A stretch of 64,000 bases of DNA from Pseudomonadota bacterium (GCA_018240465.1 JAFEFS010000093.1:62001-126000); one strand, 5' to 3'; counted from the stretch's first letter, positions 33,227-43,398 are shown. Made by a program: numbers and translations. Notes: generated by a model not told the origin, from the letters alone.

Positions 33227-33997
33227 ATGAGCATTCTGGAAAAAATCCTCACCCTGTTCCGTGGCGCGGCGACCGAGGCCGGCCAGTCCATCGTCGACAA
33301 GAACGCCGTGCGCATCCTCGATCAGGAGATCCGCGATGCGCAGAACGAATCCGTACGCGCCAGGGACGAACTCGCGCGCCTGATGGCGCAGCAGAGGCTC
33401 GCCGGCGACAAGTTGCAGGCCAGGCAGGACAAGAAGGCCGAGTACGAAGGCCATATCGCGAAGCTGCTCGCGGCGAACGACCAGAACCTCGCGCGCGAAG
33501 TCGCGGCCAAGGTGGCGCAGCTCGAAAGCGAGCTCGCCGCCGAGCAGAAGGACTGCGACAACCTCGCCGGCGCGGTTGCGAAGATGCACGACGCGATCAA
33601 GTCTGCCGATCGCCGCATCACCGGCTTGCAGCAGCAGGTCGACCAGGTCAAGGTCAACGAGAGCGTGTTGCGTTCGCAGTCGGCGATCGCCGCGCGCCAC
33701 AGCGGGCAGAACGCCAAGTTGCGCACCGCGCTCGATTCGCTCGAACGCCTCAAGGCGCAGCAGGCCGAGCGCGGGGCGCAGATCGAGGCTGCCGATGCGC
33801 TGGCCAAGAACGATGGCGACGGCGATCTCGAAGCGCGTCTTGCGAAGGCTGGTCTCGTCGCCGGCAGCGTCAGTGCCGATGATGTGCTCGCGCGCTACCA
33901 GAAAGTCGCCGCGATGGTTGAGCCGCCGGCGCAGCTTGGCGCGCCCGGGGAGAGTCCGGCGCAGACGGTGCCTGCGGAAAAGGTAAAAGCAAACTGA
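33227..33997 (+). CDS. yjfJ: PspA/IM30 family membrane-remodelling protein
   Basis: This 256-residue protein is helical and highly charged, opening with the amphipathic MSILEKILTLFRGAATEAG and the block NAVRILDQEIRDAQNESVRA seen in PspA/IM30 proteins. Such ESCRT-III-like proteins polymerise on the inner membrane and protect it under stress. It is the YjfJ-type member of the yjf operon, preceded by a GAGGGAGA ribosome binding site. The C-terminal 40 residues are Pro/Ala-rich and probably disordered. Confidence 0.9.
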   Translation: MSILEKILTLFRGAATEAGQSIVDKNAVRILDQEIRDAQNESVRARDELARLMAQQRLAGDKLQARQDKKAEYEGHIAKLLAANDQNLAREVAAKVAQLESELAAEQKDCDNLAGAVAKMHDAIKSADRRITGLQQQVDQVKVNESVLRSQSAIAARHSGQNAKLRTALDSLERLKAQQAERGAQIEAADALAKNDGDGDLEARLAKAGLVAGSVSADDVLARYQKVAAMVEPPAQLGAPGESPAQTVPAEKVKAN

Positions 33998-34020
33998 GCT
34001 CGGGCAGTAAATGCAAAGTC

Positions 34021-34051
34021 GTCAATCCCGCCAGAAACGCGCGGGAATGAC
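34021..34051. repeat. REP-like palindrome between yjfJ and yjfK
   Basis: GTCAATCCCGC and GCGGGAATGAC arms flank a short loop. The right arm is identical to the one at 28524-28534. It lies in the 91-bp gap between two operon genes, a typical place for REP elements. Confidence 0.55.
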
Positions 34052-34088
34052 AGCAGAAGTGCAGCGATCCAGCACGGGGACGTTCGCG

Positions 34089-34709
34089 ATGGAATGGTTC
34101 GGCAAAAAAACAGACGACGCATCCGCGCCGAAACTGCCTTACGGCGCGCGCCTGCGCGGCGCGGTGACGTTCGATGATCTCACCGGCAAGCTTGGCGCGA
34201 GTGCGTTCAACTTCGACTGGCCGGAGAGTCCGCAGACGATCGAGGCGATCGGCGACATCGATCTCGGCGCGGGCAATCGCCTCTATCGCCTGTACCTGAC
34301 CGACGATGCGTTCCTGCAGATCGCGACGGTCAACGGCGAACCGGGCGACATCAACCTGTTCGTCTATGCCGAGTCGATCAATCCGGCGAGCAAGGATGCG
34401 TTTGAGCGCTGGTGTACGGCGGGGCGCCTGCCCGAGTACACGCTCGGCGATTGCGCGTACCGCCGCGTCTGGGGCGAGGGCGCGGGCATGGCGCCGCCGG
34501 TGCCGCTTGAGGAAAGCGTCTACAAGCAAAACCCGACCACGGCTGATTGCACTCTGACCCTGTACTCGATGCTCTATTCGCGCGAGCTGCCGGACATGGA
34601 TCGCAACGAGCTGCTGCTCGTCGCTGGCGAGGACTCCGGTCCTGCGGACTTCGTCATCAGCCAGGCTGTCGGCATCCCATTGTCCACGGCCGAATTCGAC
34701 ATCACCTGA
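34089..34709 (+). CDS. yjfK: YjfK family protein (DUF2491)
   Basis: This 206-residue soluble protein matches the DUF2491/YjfK family (LPYGARLRGAVTFDD, GDINLFVYAESINPASKDAF). Function is not established. The start MEWFGKK is preferred because the upstream in-frame extension covers the REP-like palindrome. The stop lies 12 bp before yjfL. Confidence 0.87.
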   Translation: MEWFGKKTDDASAPKLPYGARLRGAVTFDDLTGKLGASAFNFDWPESPQTIEAIGDIDLGAGNRLYRLYLTDDAFLQIATVNGEPGDINLFVYAESINPASKDAFERWCTAGRLPEYTLGDCAYRRVWGEGAGMAPPVPLEESVYKQNPTTADCTLTLYSMLYSRELPDMDRNELLLVAGEDSGPADFVISQAVGIPLSTAEFDIT

Positions 34710-34721
34710 AGGAGCTGCGCC

Positions 34722-35135
34722 ATGCCGACCGAGCTTGCCCATTCGCTGAGCACCTTGCCCGCGTTCCTCGCCTACTTCGGCCTCGCGATCGGCCTGACCG
34801 CGGCGTTCGTCGTGATCTATTTGTGGGTAACGCCGCACGACGAGATGCACCTGATCCGCGAGAACAAGGAGGCCGCTTCGATCTCCTTCGCCGGCGCCTT
34901 GCTCGGCTTCATCATTCCGGTCGCGACCGCGACCGCGCAGTCGGTGAGCTGGTTCGACTGCCTGATATGGGGCCTCGTCGCGCTGGTCGTGCAGGTATTG
35001 GTCTTCGTCGCCGTGCGCCTGTTTCTGCCGCACATCTCCGAGGAAATCAGCAACGACGAGCGCGCGCCGGCAATCTTCCTCGCCGGCATCTCGCTCGGCG
35101 TCGGCATCCTCAATGCCGCTTCGATGACGTATTGA
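34722..35135 (+). CDS. yjfL: DUF350 inner-membrane protein (YjfL)
   Basis: This 137-residue protein has four predicted membrane helices arranged as two similar halves, typical of DUF350: FLAYFGLAIGLTAAFVVIYL and ISFAGALLGFIIPVATATAQ in the first pair region. It probably partners the PspA-like protein in the membrane. A strong AGGAG ribosome binding site precedes it. The hairpin element copy B follows 14 bp after its stop. Confidence 0.9.
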   Translation: MPTELAHSLSTLPAFLAYFGLAIGLTAAFVVIYLWVTPHDEMHLIRENKEAASISFAGALLGFIIPVATATAQSVSWFDCLIWGLVALVVQVLVFVAVRLFLPHISEEISNDERAPAIFLAGISLGVGILNAASMTY

Positions 35136-35149
35136 AAAGCAAAGATCCG

Positions 35150-35232
35150 CCACGGAGTCGCGGGGGGCGCGGACAAAAGCAAATGAGCGATCTTCCTTCT
35201 GGCTCCTCTTCGTGTCCTCCGTGTTTTCGTGG
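35150..35232. repeat. Hairpin-forming intergenic element, copy B
   Basis: The right arm (CTTCGTGTCCTCCGTGTTTT then CGTGG, about 35208-35232) is roughly 80% identical to the right arm of the element at 14968-15060, including the flanking TGAATCTT/TGACTCTT. The left arm begins CCACGGAG at 35150 and pairs imperfectly. It lies between yjfL and yjfM and ends 36 bp before a start codon, as copy A does. Confidence 0.55.
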
Positions 35233-35268
35233 TGAATCTTGTGATCTTCTTCTCGCCCGGATAAAGCA

Positions 35269-35862
35269 ATGAAACGTTCCCGTGCCCTGACCCTAGTGCT
35301 GATGGCGCCCGCGCCGCTGCTGCTTGCCGGCTGCGACAACGCGCCGGAAGAGACGCTGCGCAAGGGTTTCTACACCGACGTTGCCGCCTGCGAGAAGGAC
35401 GGCAACGCCGCCGACGTCTGCCAGCGCGCGTTCGACGATGCGACGAAAGCGAACGAGGCGAATTCGCCGAAGTTCAAGACCAGGGACGAATGCATCGCCC
35501 AATTCGGCGACCTGTGCCGCGAGCGTGTCGTGCACGATGGCGCGAACCAGTCGAGCCTGTGGACGCCGTTGATGGCGGGTTTCCTGATTTCGCAGCTGAC
35601 GTCGCCGCGCTATCCGTCGGGCTACTACGACTCGGCGCCGATCTATCGTTTCCGCAGCGGGCAATACGCGCAGTACGGCGACGACCGCAGCCGCGGCTTC
35701 GGCAGCGGCACCTCGGGCGGCAGCTCGACGGCGCGTTCGTACCATCCGGTCGACATCGCACCGAATCGCGCCGTCACCGTGTCGCGCTCGGGTTTCGGCT
35801 CGGTGGCCGCCGCGCGTAGCGGTTGGGGCGGTTCGTCGCGCGGCTCGTCGTCCGGCGGTTGA
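35269..35862 (+). CDS. yjfM: DUF1190 lipoprotein (YjfM)
   Basis: This 197-residue protein has a lipoprotein signal with lipobox LAGC (Cys22), a conserved Cys-containing core (CEKDGNAADVCQRAFDDAT, DECIAQFGDLC) and a Gly/Ser/Arg-rich disordered tail from about residue 145. DUF1190 function is unknown. It belongs to the yjf operon and lies three bases before the GTG of the last gene. Confidence 0.88.
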   Translation: MKRSRALTLVLMAPAPLLLAGCDNAPEETLRKGFYTDVAACEKDGNAADVCQRAFDDATKANEANSPKFKTRDECIAQFGDLCRERVVHDGANQSSLWTPLMAGFLISQLTSPRYPSGYYDSAPIYRFRSGQYAQYGDDRSRGFGSGTSGGSSTARSYHPVDIAPNRAVTVSRSGFGSVAAARSGWGGSSRGSSSGG

Positions 35863-35865
35863 GCC

Positions 35866-37026
35866 GTGCGCCGCATCGAGATCGCCGAGCGGCCAGATTG
35901 GCGCACAAGCGCGGATTCGCTCGGATTCCGCTTTCACACCATCGAAGGCGAAACCTACTGGGATGAAAGCGCGTACTACTGCTTCTCCCTCGAGGAAATC
36001 GAGCGCGATATCGAAGCGCCGAGCGGCGACCTGCACGAGATGGCGATGGATCTCGTCGCCGATTGCGTGCGCGACGAGTCGCTGCTGAAACGGCTCGCGA
36101 TACCGGAAGCCTATTGGGACTGGATCGCCGAGTCGTGGCGCACTGCCGCGCCGCACGTCTACGGCCGCATGGATCTCGCCTACGACGGCCACGGCCCGGC
36201 GAAGCTTTACGAGTTCAACTACGACACGCCGACGTCGCTCTACGAAGCGGCGTTCTTCCAGTGGCACTGGCTCGAAGAGCAGAAGCGGCGTGGTGCGCTG
36301 CCCGCGCAGGCCGACCAGTACAACCTGATCCAGGAAAACCTGATCGAGGCCTTCGGCGCGATTGCGAAACGCCTGCCGCGGCCGTTCCATTTTTCCGCCG
36401 CGCGCGAATCGGTCGAGGATCAGGCCACGATCACTTACCTGCGCGATTGCGCCGAGCAGGCCGGCGTCGCGACGAAGGCGATCGCGGTCGCGGACATCGG
36501 CCTGGCCAGGAACGGTCGCTTCACCGATCTCGACGACAGCGTGATCGGCACGCTGTTCAAGCTCTATCCGCTCGAATTCATGTTCGCCGAAGAATTCGGC
36601 AGCGCGTTGCCGAAATCGGGCATCCACCTGATCGAACCGCCGTGGAAGGCGATCCTGTCGAACAAGGGCGTGCTGCCGCTGCTCTGGCAGCGCCACGAGA
36701 ATCATCCGAACCTGCTGCCCGCATTCTTCGAAGACGACACGCGCATCGCGCTGCCCGCCGGCTGGGTGCGCAAACCGTTCTTCTCGCGCGAAGGCGCGAA
36801 CATCGAAATGCATCTCGCCGACGATTCGACGACGGCGAGCGAAGGCCCGTACGAAGATGCGCCGACGATCCGCCAGGCCGTGCATCCGCTGCCGCACTTC
36901 GGCGGCGGCTACCCGCTGGTCGGCAGCTGGGTGGTCGGCGACCGTCCTTCCGGCATCGGCATCCGCGAAGACGCCACGCTGATCACGCGCGACACTGCGC
37001 GTTTCGTGCCGCACATCATCGCGTGA
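35866..37026 (+). CDS. yjfC: Glutathionylspermidine synthase-like ATP-grasp protein (YjfC type)
   Basis: This 386-residue protein matches the glutathionylspermidine synthase pre-ATP-grasp/ATP-grasp family (KLYEFNYDTPTSLYEAAFFQ, KPFFSREGANI). The family joins a polyamine or amine to a glutathione-like carboxylate using ATP, but YjfC-type proteins lack the amidase half of GspSA and their substrate is not known. The GTG start lies three bases after the previous stop. It is the last gene of the operon and is followed by a terminator hairpin at 37030. Confidence 0.9.
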   Translation: MRRIEIAERPDWRTSADSLGFRFHTIEGETYWDESAYYCFSLEEIERDIEAPSGDLHEMAMDLVADCVRDESLLKRLAIPEAYWDWIAESWRTAAPHVYGRMDLAYDGHGPAKLYEFNYDTPTSLYEAAFFQWHWLEEQKRRGALPAQADQYNLIQENLIEAFGAIAKRLPRPFHFSAARESVEDQATITYLRDCAEQAGVATKAIAVADIGLARNGRFTDLDDSVIGTLFKLYPLEFMFAEEFGSALPKSGIHLIEPPWKAILSNKGVLPLLWQRHENHPNLLPAFFEDDTRIALPAGWVRKPFFSREGANIEMHLADDSTTASEGPYEDAPTIRQAVHPLPHFGGGYPLVGSWVVGDRPSGIGIREDATLITRDTARFVPHIIA

Positions 37027-37029
37027 GGC

Positions 37030-37057
37030 GGAGCAGGCCGTGACCTGCTCCGGATTT
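37030..37057 (+). terminator. Terminator of the yjf operon
   Basis: GGAGCAGG/CCTGCTCC forms a perfect 8-bp stem with a 6-base loop, then GGATTTT. It begins four bases after the yjfC stop. The T-run is short but placed correctly. Confidence 0.65.
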
Positions 37058-37071
37058 TCCGAAACGACGAT

Positions 37072-37605
37072 TCAGCGGCCGCCCGGGCCGCCGCCCGGGC
37101 CGCCGCCGGGGCCACCGCAATGCGGCATCGCGCCGGCATTGGCGAGCGCCAGATGATCGGCTTCGAGTTGCGCCTCGGCGGTCTGCACCGCGGCGGCATC
37201 GGTCGCGATCTTGGTCTGGTCGGCGGCGGCGTTGCCGTTGGCGGCGGCGACATCGGCCTTCAACTGGGTGAAATCGCTTTCGAGCTGGGCATGCGCGGCC
37301 TTCAGCGCGGTTTCGTCCGTGGACAGGTACGATTGCACCGCCGTATGCAGGGTCTGTTGTGCGGTCTGCAACACGGTGCGGTCGGTGTCGAGTGTCGCCT
37401 GCGCGGCGGTGGCGCTGGTGGAATCGCCGAGCGCGACCTGGATGCGGTATTGCAGTTCGTCCGAACGGACCTGCATGCACGCGGTTTCGACCGCGGCGGC
37501 CGCAGCGGTGACATTGGTGGGCACGGCCGCGGCGGTCTGTGCGGCGGCGGGGCCGACTGAAATGATCGAGAGTGCGAAGGGCAGGGAGAGCAGTCTGGTT
37601 TTCAT
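37072..37605 (-). CDS. Exported Ala-rich coiled-coil protein, unknown function
   Basis: This 177-residue protein has a signal peptide (LLSLPFALSIISVGPAAAQ) followed by long Ala/Thr/Gln/Asp-rich helices with heptad-like spacing (e.g. DRTVLQTAQQTLHTAVQSYL) and a C-terminal Gly-Pro repeat GGPGGGPGGGPGG. A GAGG ribosome binding site supports the ATG at 37605. No family is recognised; small periplasmic helical proteins such as Spy/CpxP are an outside comparison, but their LTxxQ motif was not found. The 425 bp between this start and the next gene at 38031 hold an AT-rich stretch around 37900-37960 that may be a promoter and nothing else recognisable. Confidence 0.65.
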   Translation of the reverse strand: MKTRLLSLPFALSIISVGPAAAQTAAAVPTNVTAAAAAVETACMQVRSDELQYRIQVALGDSTSATAAQATLDTDRTVLQTAQQTLHTAVQSYLSTDETALKAAHAQLESDFTQLKADVAAANGNAAADQTKIATDAAAVQTAEAQLEADHLALANAGAMPHCGGPGGGPGGGPGGR

Positions 37606-38030
37606 GATGTGACCTCGGAATGAAGGGGAGGCCGTCGCGCCGATGCCCGGGCATGCCCGATCTCGGGACCACGGACGCCGATACGAGCTTGCCGGCAGAT
37701 CCGTCGATCGGGCGCCTCGAAAACCGCTTCGGCGCGACGGGTACCCTGTGTCCGGGTACGCGGTCGCAGGGCAACGGCAGCCTAGCGGGCACGGCGCCGC
37801 AATGCCGTTAGAAATGACTGAATCCATGAAGAATCCACAAAGGCGCGCAATGCGTAGACACTGTGGACGCGGCGCTGCGTCGGCCTTGTCCGCGATCGCG
37901 TTAGTGAATCGTGAATACTGAAAATATCCACATTTATACATTGTCAGCGGAGGAATAATCGGCGCGGAACTCCAAACGTTTCATGGTTCCAAACGCGCCC
38001 AATAACAAGCAAGCAAGAAGGAATCCACTC

Positions 38031-39679
38031 ATGCCGACCCACATCGATCCCGCACCCGCGCCGAGCATTTTCCCGCTGCCGGCGAAACCCGCCGAGCCAT
38101 CGGCTGCAATTCTCCGCGACCCGGGCATGCGTCCCGCACGACGGCGCATGCTCGGCGCCTTCGGCGCGCTGTCCGCGCTGCCGATGCTCGGCGAAGTCGC
38201 TTCGCGTGCATCGGGTCCGCTCGCACAGGCAGCCACGACCGCGAGCGCCGCGCCGAACATCGACCAGCAGGGTTTGAGCGGCGCCTGGTACGACCGCGCC
38301 ACGAGCGGACAGGGCATGCTGATCGAAGTGATTCCCGGCCAGTCGTACCTGTTTGGCGCCTGGTTCACCTACGACACCACGGCGGGCGACGTCACCACGC
38401 AGCGCTGGTACACCTTTGGCGGCACGATCAGCGATGGCGCGAGCAGCGCGACGCTGACGATCTGGCAATCCAGCGGCGGCAACTTCAACGCGACGCCGAA
38501 ACCGTATGCGATCGAAGTCGGCAGCGCGACGCTGAGCTTCGATTCGTGCACCTCGGGCAGTTTCACCTTCACGCTGAACGACGGCCGCAGTGGCACGGTT
38601 CCGCTCGTGCGCCTGCTCGGCAACGCGGCCTGCACGTCGGCCGACACGACGACGACCGCGAGCGCCGCCGACTTCGCTCTTTCCGGCGCGTGGTACAACG
38701 TCGACACCAGCGGTCAGGGCTTGGTCATCGAAGTGAATTCGGCGTATCCGTATGTATTCGCGGCCTGGTTCACCTACGCCGAGAACGGCGAGAGCAGCGG
38801 CGCGTCGGGATTGCGCTGGATGACCGCGCAAAGCACGGGCTACGTGGCCGGCGACCACACGATCCGGTTGACGCTCTACGTTGGCACCAACGGTACGTTC
38901 AATTCGGCGGCAACGAAGATCAACGTGACCGAAGTCGGCACCGCGACTCTCACCTATTCGAGTTGCGGCTCGGCCGTGTTCAGCTACAACTTCAGCGCAG
39001 GCGAATTCGCCGGCAAGTCGGGCGACATCCTGCGCACGCGTACCGGCGCGACGCCGGCCGCCTGCGTGTTCGGCAGCAGCTGCGCGCTGATCCCGAGCGA
39101 AACCGACGGGCCGTATCCGCTGTATTCGATCCTGTCGAATTCGGCGATCCAGCGCCGCGACATCACCGAAAGCAAAACCGGCGTGCCGCTGCGTGTGGTG
39201 CTGCGCCTGATCAACGTCAACAACAGCTGCGCGCCGATCTCCAACGCGGCGATCTACATCTGGCATTGCGACAAGGACGGCGTCTACTCGGGCTACACGA
39301 ACCAGACCGGCGGCGTCAGCACGGTCGGTGATACTTTCCTGCGCGGCATCCAGGTCACCGACACGAGCGGGCAGGCGGTGTTCGAGACGATCTATCCGGG
39401 CTGGTACACGGGACGTATCACCCACATCCACATCCAGGCCTACCTCAACGACGTGCTGACCCAGGGCACGGCGGTGATCACGACGCAGATGGCGTTTCCG
39501 CAGGACGTGACCAAGGTGGTATACAATTCCACTTTGTACGCCGCGCACGGGCAGAACACCTCGGTGACGAGTTTTGCCCAGGACAACGTGTTCAGCGACG
39601 GCACGACCTATGAGATGGCGACGATCGCCGGCGACGTCGCCAGTGGCTACGTCGCGACATTGACCCTGGGCATAGCAGC

Positions 39680-39683
<4 letters not shown>
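38031..39683 (+). CDS. Exported intradiol dioxygenase-like protein with two N-terminal repeat modules
   Basis: This 550-residue protein begins with a twin-arginine-like signal (RRRMLGAFGALSALP), then two homologous ~120-residue modules (about 81-201 and 217-345), each opening with LSGAWY...SGQG and containing AWFTY. Residues ~355-550 form an intradiol ring-cleavage dioxygenase-like beta-sandwich with ETDGPYPL. Tyr419 (DGVYSG), Tyr459 (GWYTGR), His465 and His467 (THIHIQ) match the four iron ligands of catechol dioxygenases. It may cleave an aromatic diol outside the cytoplasm. The ATG at 38031 has an AAGGAA ribosome binding site. Its stop overlaps that of convergent dinB by three bases. Confidence 0.82.
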
Positions 39684-40777
<1,094 letters not shown>

Positions 40778-40912
40778 TGATTGAACGCAGACGTGGTGCG
40801 GGCGAGCAGACACCACGGATCGGCGATTTCCTACATGAAGTGACGCCGCTTGCGGATGGTGCCGGGACCGCTGCCGCTGGACCATGGGTAACGACGATAT
40901 GGAGGTTACGCC

Positions 40913-41503
40913 ATGCTCGATCTCGAACGCACACCTCGGCCGTTGCGCTGGTACGAATGGCTGGCCGTGCTCCTGCTCGCAGGCTACGCCACCGGTGCGC
41001 GCGCCGAAGTCTACCGCTGCACCGACGCGCGCGGCGCGGTGACGTTTCAGGATCGACCTTGCGTCGTGGCTGCCGCGCAAACCCGGGTCGTGCTTGCACC
41101 CGCGCCGGCGTACACCGCATCACCCCAATATGCGACCAAGCGCGAGACGACCACGCGCCAGGTCCCGCGCGCCGCTCATGCGCATACCGCTTCACGCAGC
41201 GGCGAGTCTGCGGGAGCGGCGTCGTACGAATGCCGTACCGGCGATGGCCAGGTGTTCTATCGCCACAGCGCCTGCCCGCGCTCGGTCGCGGCGGTCGAAC
41301 AGGGGCCGTCGGCGCATCTTGGCCACGGTGCCCGAACGAAGGGCGCAGCGGCGAAGTCGGTCGCGGTGACTTCGACGCGTATCGCGCGCGCGGACGCGTG
41401 CTATGAAATGCGACGCGCAGGGGCACCCGGACGCAGCGGCCGCGGTCACGACCAGGACGTATCGACGTACGACAAGAACCTCGGTCGCGATCCCTGTCGA
41501 TAG
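40913..41503 (+). CDS. DUF4124 domain-containing exported protein
   Basis: This 196-residue protein has a signal peptide (AVLLLAGYATGARA), then a DUF4124-like segment EVYRCTDARGAVTFQDRPC and a second diverged copy SYECRTGDGQVFYRHSACP about 75 residues later. The family is common in xanthomonads and related bacteria and has no known activity; the paired Cys in each copy probably form disulfides in the periplasm. GGAGG eight bases before the ATG supports the start. Confidence 0.78.
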   Translation: MLDLERTPRPLRWYEWLAVLLLAGYATGARAEVYRCTDARGAVTFQDRPCVVAAAQTRVVLAPAPAYTASPQYATKRETTTRQVPRAAHAHTASRSGESAGAASYECRTGDGQVFYRHSACPRSVAAVEQGPSAHLGHGARTKGAAAKSVAVTSTRIARADACYEMRRAGAPGRSGRGHDQDVSTYDKNLGRDPCR

Positions 41504-41572
41504 GCGCCCGGTTTGTCGGCAAGCGCTGCAGTCGGGTATCGTTGCGATATGGTTTCCGCAACGAGGTGGGTC

Positions 41573-42331
41573 ATGTCGCAACGGCTTTCCGCCATCATCG
41601 TCCTCGCCAGTGCGCTCGCGCTTGCCGCATGTTCGTCGAGTTCGAATGCACCACCAGCTCCCGCGCCGGACGCCGTTGCGGTCGCCAAAGCCAACGCCGC
41701 GGCGCAGGCCGAGAAAAGCCTCAAGCTCTACGAGCAGATGCGCGCGACCGGCAGCCTCGATATCGCAGCCCAGGTCGGCGCCGAGGCCGTGGCGAAATAC
41801 CCCGACAGCGCCGCCGCGGCGAAGATCAGGGAAACCCTCGGCGAGGTGACGGCCAAGGCGAAGGAGGAAGGCGAAGCGCGCCGTCTCGCCCGGCTGTGGG
41901 CGTACACGGTGACCTCGGTGAAGGGCGGCACGCAGTACGCCGGCTCGATCGAAAACGAGCCGCCGCTGGCGCCACCGGGCCTGAGCGGCAAGGATGCCAA
42001 GCATGTGCATCTGATCCTGCGCCAGCATCCCGAGTGGGGGCAGACCGTGTACCTGATCCTCGACAACGAGAAGTTCAACTGCAAGTCGGGATGCAAAACC
42101 TTGTCGATCAGCTTCGACGGCGAGCCGGCCAAGCCGTGGAAGGCGACGATTCCGCCGACCGGCGAGCCGGCGCTGTTCATCGACGACGACAAGGCGTTCA
42201 TCGCGCGCGTGCTGAAGACGAAGAAGGTCGCGATCGAAGTGAATCTCGTTGGCGACGGCCGGAAGACGCTCGTGTTCGAAACCGGCGGACTCGACATGTC
42301 GCATTTGCCGAACACGACCAAGAAGAAATGA
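41573..42331 (+). CDS. Lipoprotein with N-terminal helical region, unknown function
   Basis: This 252-residue protein has a lipobox LAAC (Cys19), a TPR-like or coiled helical segment (SLKLYEQMRATGSLDIAAQV) up to about residue 100, and a C-terminal beta-rich domain (HVHLILRQHPEWGQTVYLIL, CKSGCKTLSISFDG) containing a CKSGC pair. The family is not recognised. A GAGGTGGG sequence precedes the ATG. Its stop overlaps the ATG of the VOC gene (ATGA), so the two are co-translated. Confidence 0.75.
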   Translation: MSQRLSAIIVLASALALAACSSSSNAPPAPAPDAVAVAKANAAAQAEKSLKLYEQMRATGSLDIAAQVGAEAVAKYPDSAAAAKIRETLGEVTAKAKEEGEARRLARLWAYTVTSVKGGTQYAGSIENEPPLAPPGLSGKDAKHVHLILRQHPEWGQTVYLILDNEKFNCKSGCKTLSISFDGEPAKPWKATIPPTGEPALFIDDDKAFIARVLKTKKVAIEVNLVGDGRKTLVFETGGLDMSHLPNTTKKK

Positions 42332-42720
42332 CGACGAGGAAAATCGGCGCCGTCAGCCTCGTCGTGCGCGACTACGACGAAGCGATCGCGTGGTATGCAC
42401 GCTGTCTGGATTTCGTCGTGCTCGCCGATACCGATCTCGGCGGGGGCAAGCGCTGGGTGCTCGTCGCGCCCGCGCGCGAGGCGGCGACGCCGTTGCTGCT
42501 CGCGCAGGCTGCAACGCCGGAGCAGGCCGCGTGCATCGGCGGGCAGACCGGCGGCCGCGTATTCCTGTTCCTGCACACCGACGACTTCGCCCGCGATCGT
42601 TCGCGCATGCTCGCCCAAGGAGTGAATTTCCTCGAGGCGCCGCGGCACGAGGCATACGGCATGGTCGCGGTGTTCGAGGACTTGTACGGCAACAAGTGGG
42701 ATTTGCTGCAGGTGAAGTGA
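42328..42720 (+). CDS. VOC family (glyoxalase/bleomycin-resistance fold) protein
   Basis: This 130-residue single-domain protein shows the paired beta-alpha-beta-beta-beta modules of the vicinal-oxygen-chelate superfamily: GAVSLVVRDYDEAIAWYARC and a C-terminal VAVFEDLYGNKWDLLQ. The Glu in FEDLYGN is a usual metal ligand, while the N-terminal His is replaced by a Ser/Leu context (SLVV), so metal binding is uncertain. Substrate unknown. Confidence 0.88.
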   Translation: MTTRKIGAVSLVVRDYDEAIAWYARCLDFVVLADTDLGGGKRWVLVAPAREAATPLLLAQAATPEQAACIGGQTGGRVFLFLHTDDFARDRSRMLAQGVNFLEAPRHEAYGMVAVFEDLYGNKWDLLQVK

Positions 42721-42855
42721 GGCTCGCATGCTGCGCGGTGCCACCCCGACCGTCGAAGACTGTCTGGCCGGGCTGAAGCCCGCAGTCGTGAAATCCGCAC
42801 GCAAGAAATCGCCACACGTTCCGGTCTACGACTCACTAAGCCACGGAGAAATGCC

Positions 42856-43398
42856 ATGAAAACCGCTCTTCGCCTCATTGCCGCGTTCGCCGCAACAGCC
42901 ATTGCGTTCCAGGTTTACGCGCAGGGCGCAGCGCCCGCGGTCGGTACCGCGGCGCCCGCGTTCAAGCTGCAGGACCAGAAGGGTGACTGGCGCACGCTGG
43001 ACCAGTACAAGGGCAAGTGGGTCGTGCTCTACTTCTATCCAAAGGACGACACGCCGGGCTGCACCACCGAGGTATGCACGTTCCGCGACGACGTGCTCAA
43101 GCTGCGCAAGGCCGGCGCCGAAGTGCTCGGCGTGAGTCTCGACGACATCAAGTCGCATGCGGCGTTCGCAGAGAAATACCATGTACCGTTTCCGCTGCTG
43201 TCCGATAACACCCAGGCAACGGCCAAGGCCTACGGCGTGCTCACTTTCAGCGAGAAGATGAAGATCAGCTACGCCAAGCGCGAAACCTTCCTCATCGATC
43301 CGGCCGGCAAGGTCGTCAAGCACTACGTCGGCGTCGATCCGAAGGAAAACTCCGGCCAGGTGCTTGCCGATCTCGCCGCGCTCAAAAACGGCGCCTGA
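42856..43398 (+). CDS. Exported peroxiredoxin of the Bcp/PrxQ type
   Basis: This 180-residue thiol peroxidase has a signal peptide (LIAAFAATAIAFQVYAQ) and the PrxQ motif TPGCTTEVC with peroxidatic Cys69 and resolving Cys74 five residues apart. It reduces peroxides in the periplasm, where a thioredoxin-like reductant would be needed. Cytoplasmic Bcp lacks the signal peptide, so this is a relocated form. The 135 bp upstream hold a short open frame judged not to be a gene. Confidence 0.92.
   Translation: MKTALRLIAAFAATAIAFQVYAQGAAPAVGTAAPAFKLQDQKGDWRTLDQYKGKWVVLYFYPKDDTPGCTTEVCTFRDDVLKLRKAGAEVLGVSLDDIKSHAAFAEKYHVPFPLLSDNTQATAKAYGVLTFSEKMKISYAKRETFLIDPAGKVVKHYVGVDPKENSGQVLADLAALKNGA

Noticed and set aside
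37974..37981. AAACGTTT upstream of the dioxygenase gene
   Set aside because: Only the 8-base core matches; the flanks fit the LacI-type operator consensus poorly (about 9 of 14), so it was not added to the regulon.
40778..40912. Possible LexA box upstream of dinB
   Set aside because: No sequence resembling known gammaproteobacterial or xanthomonad LexA palindromes was found in the region.
42728..42859. 43-codon plus-strand frame before the peroxiredoxin gene
   Set aside because: It overlaps the peroxiredoxin start, lacks a ribosome binding site and has no conserved features that could be judged by eye.
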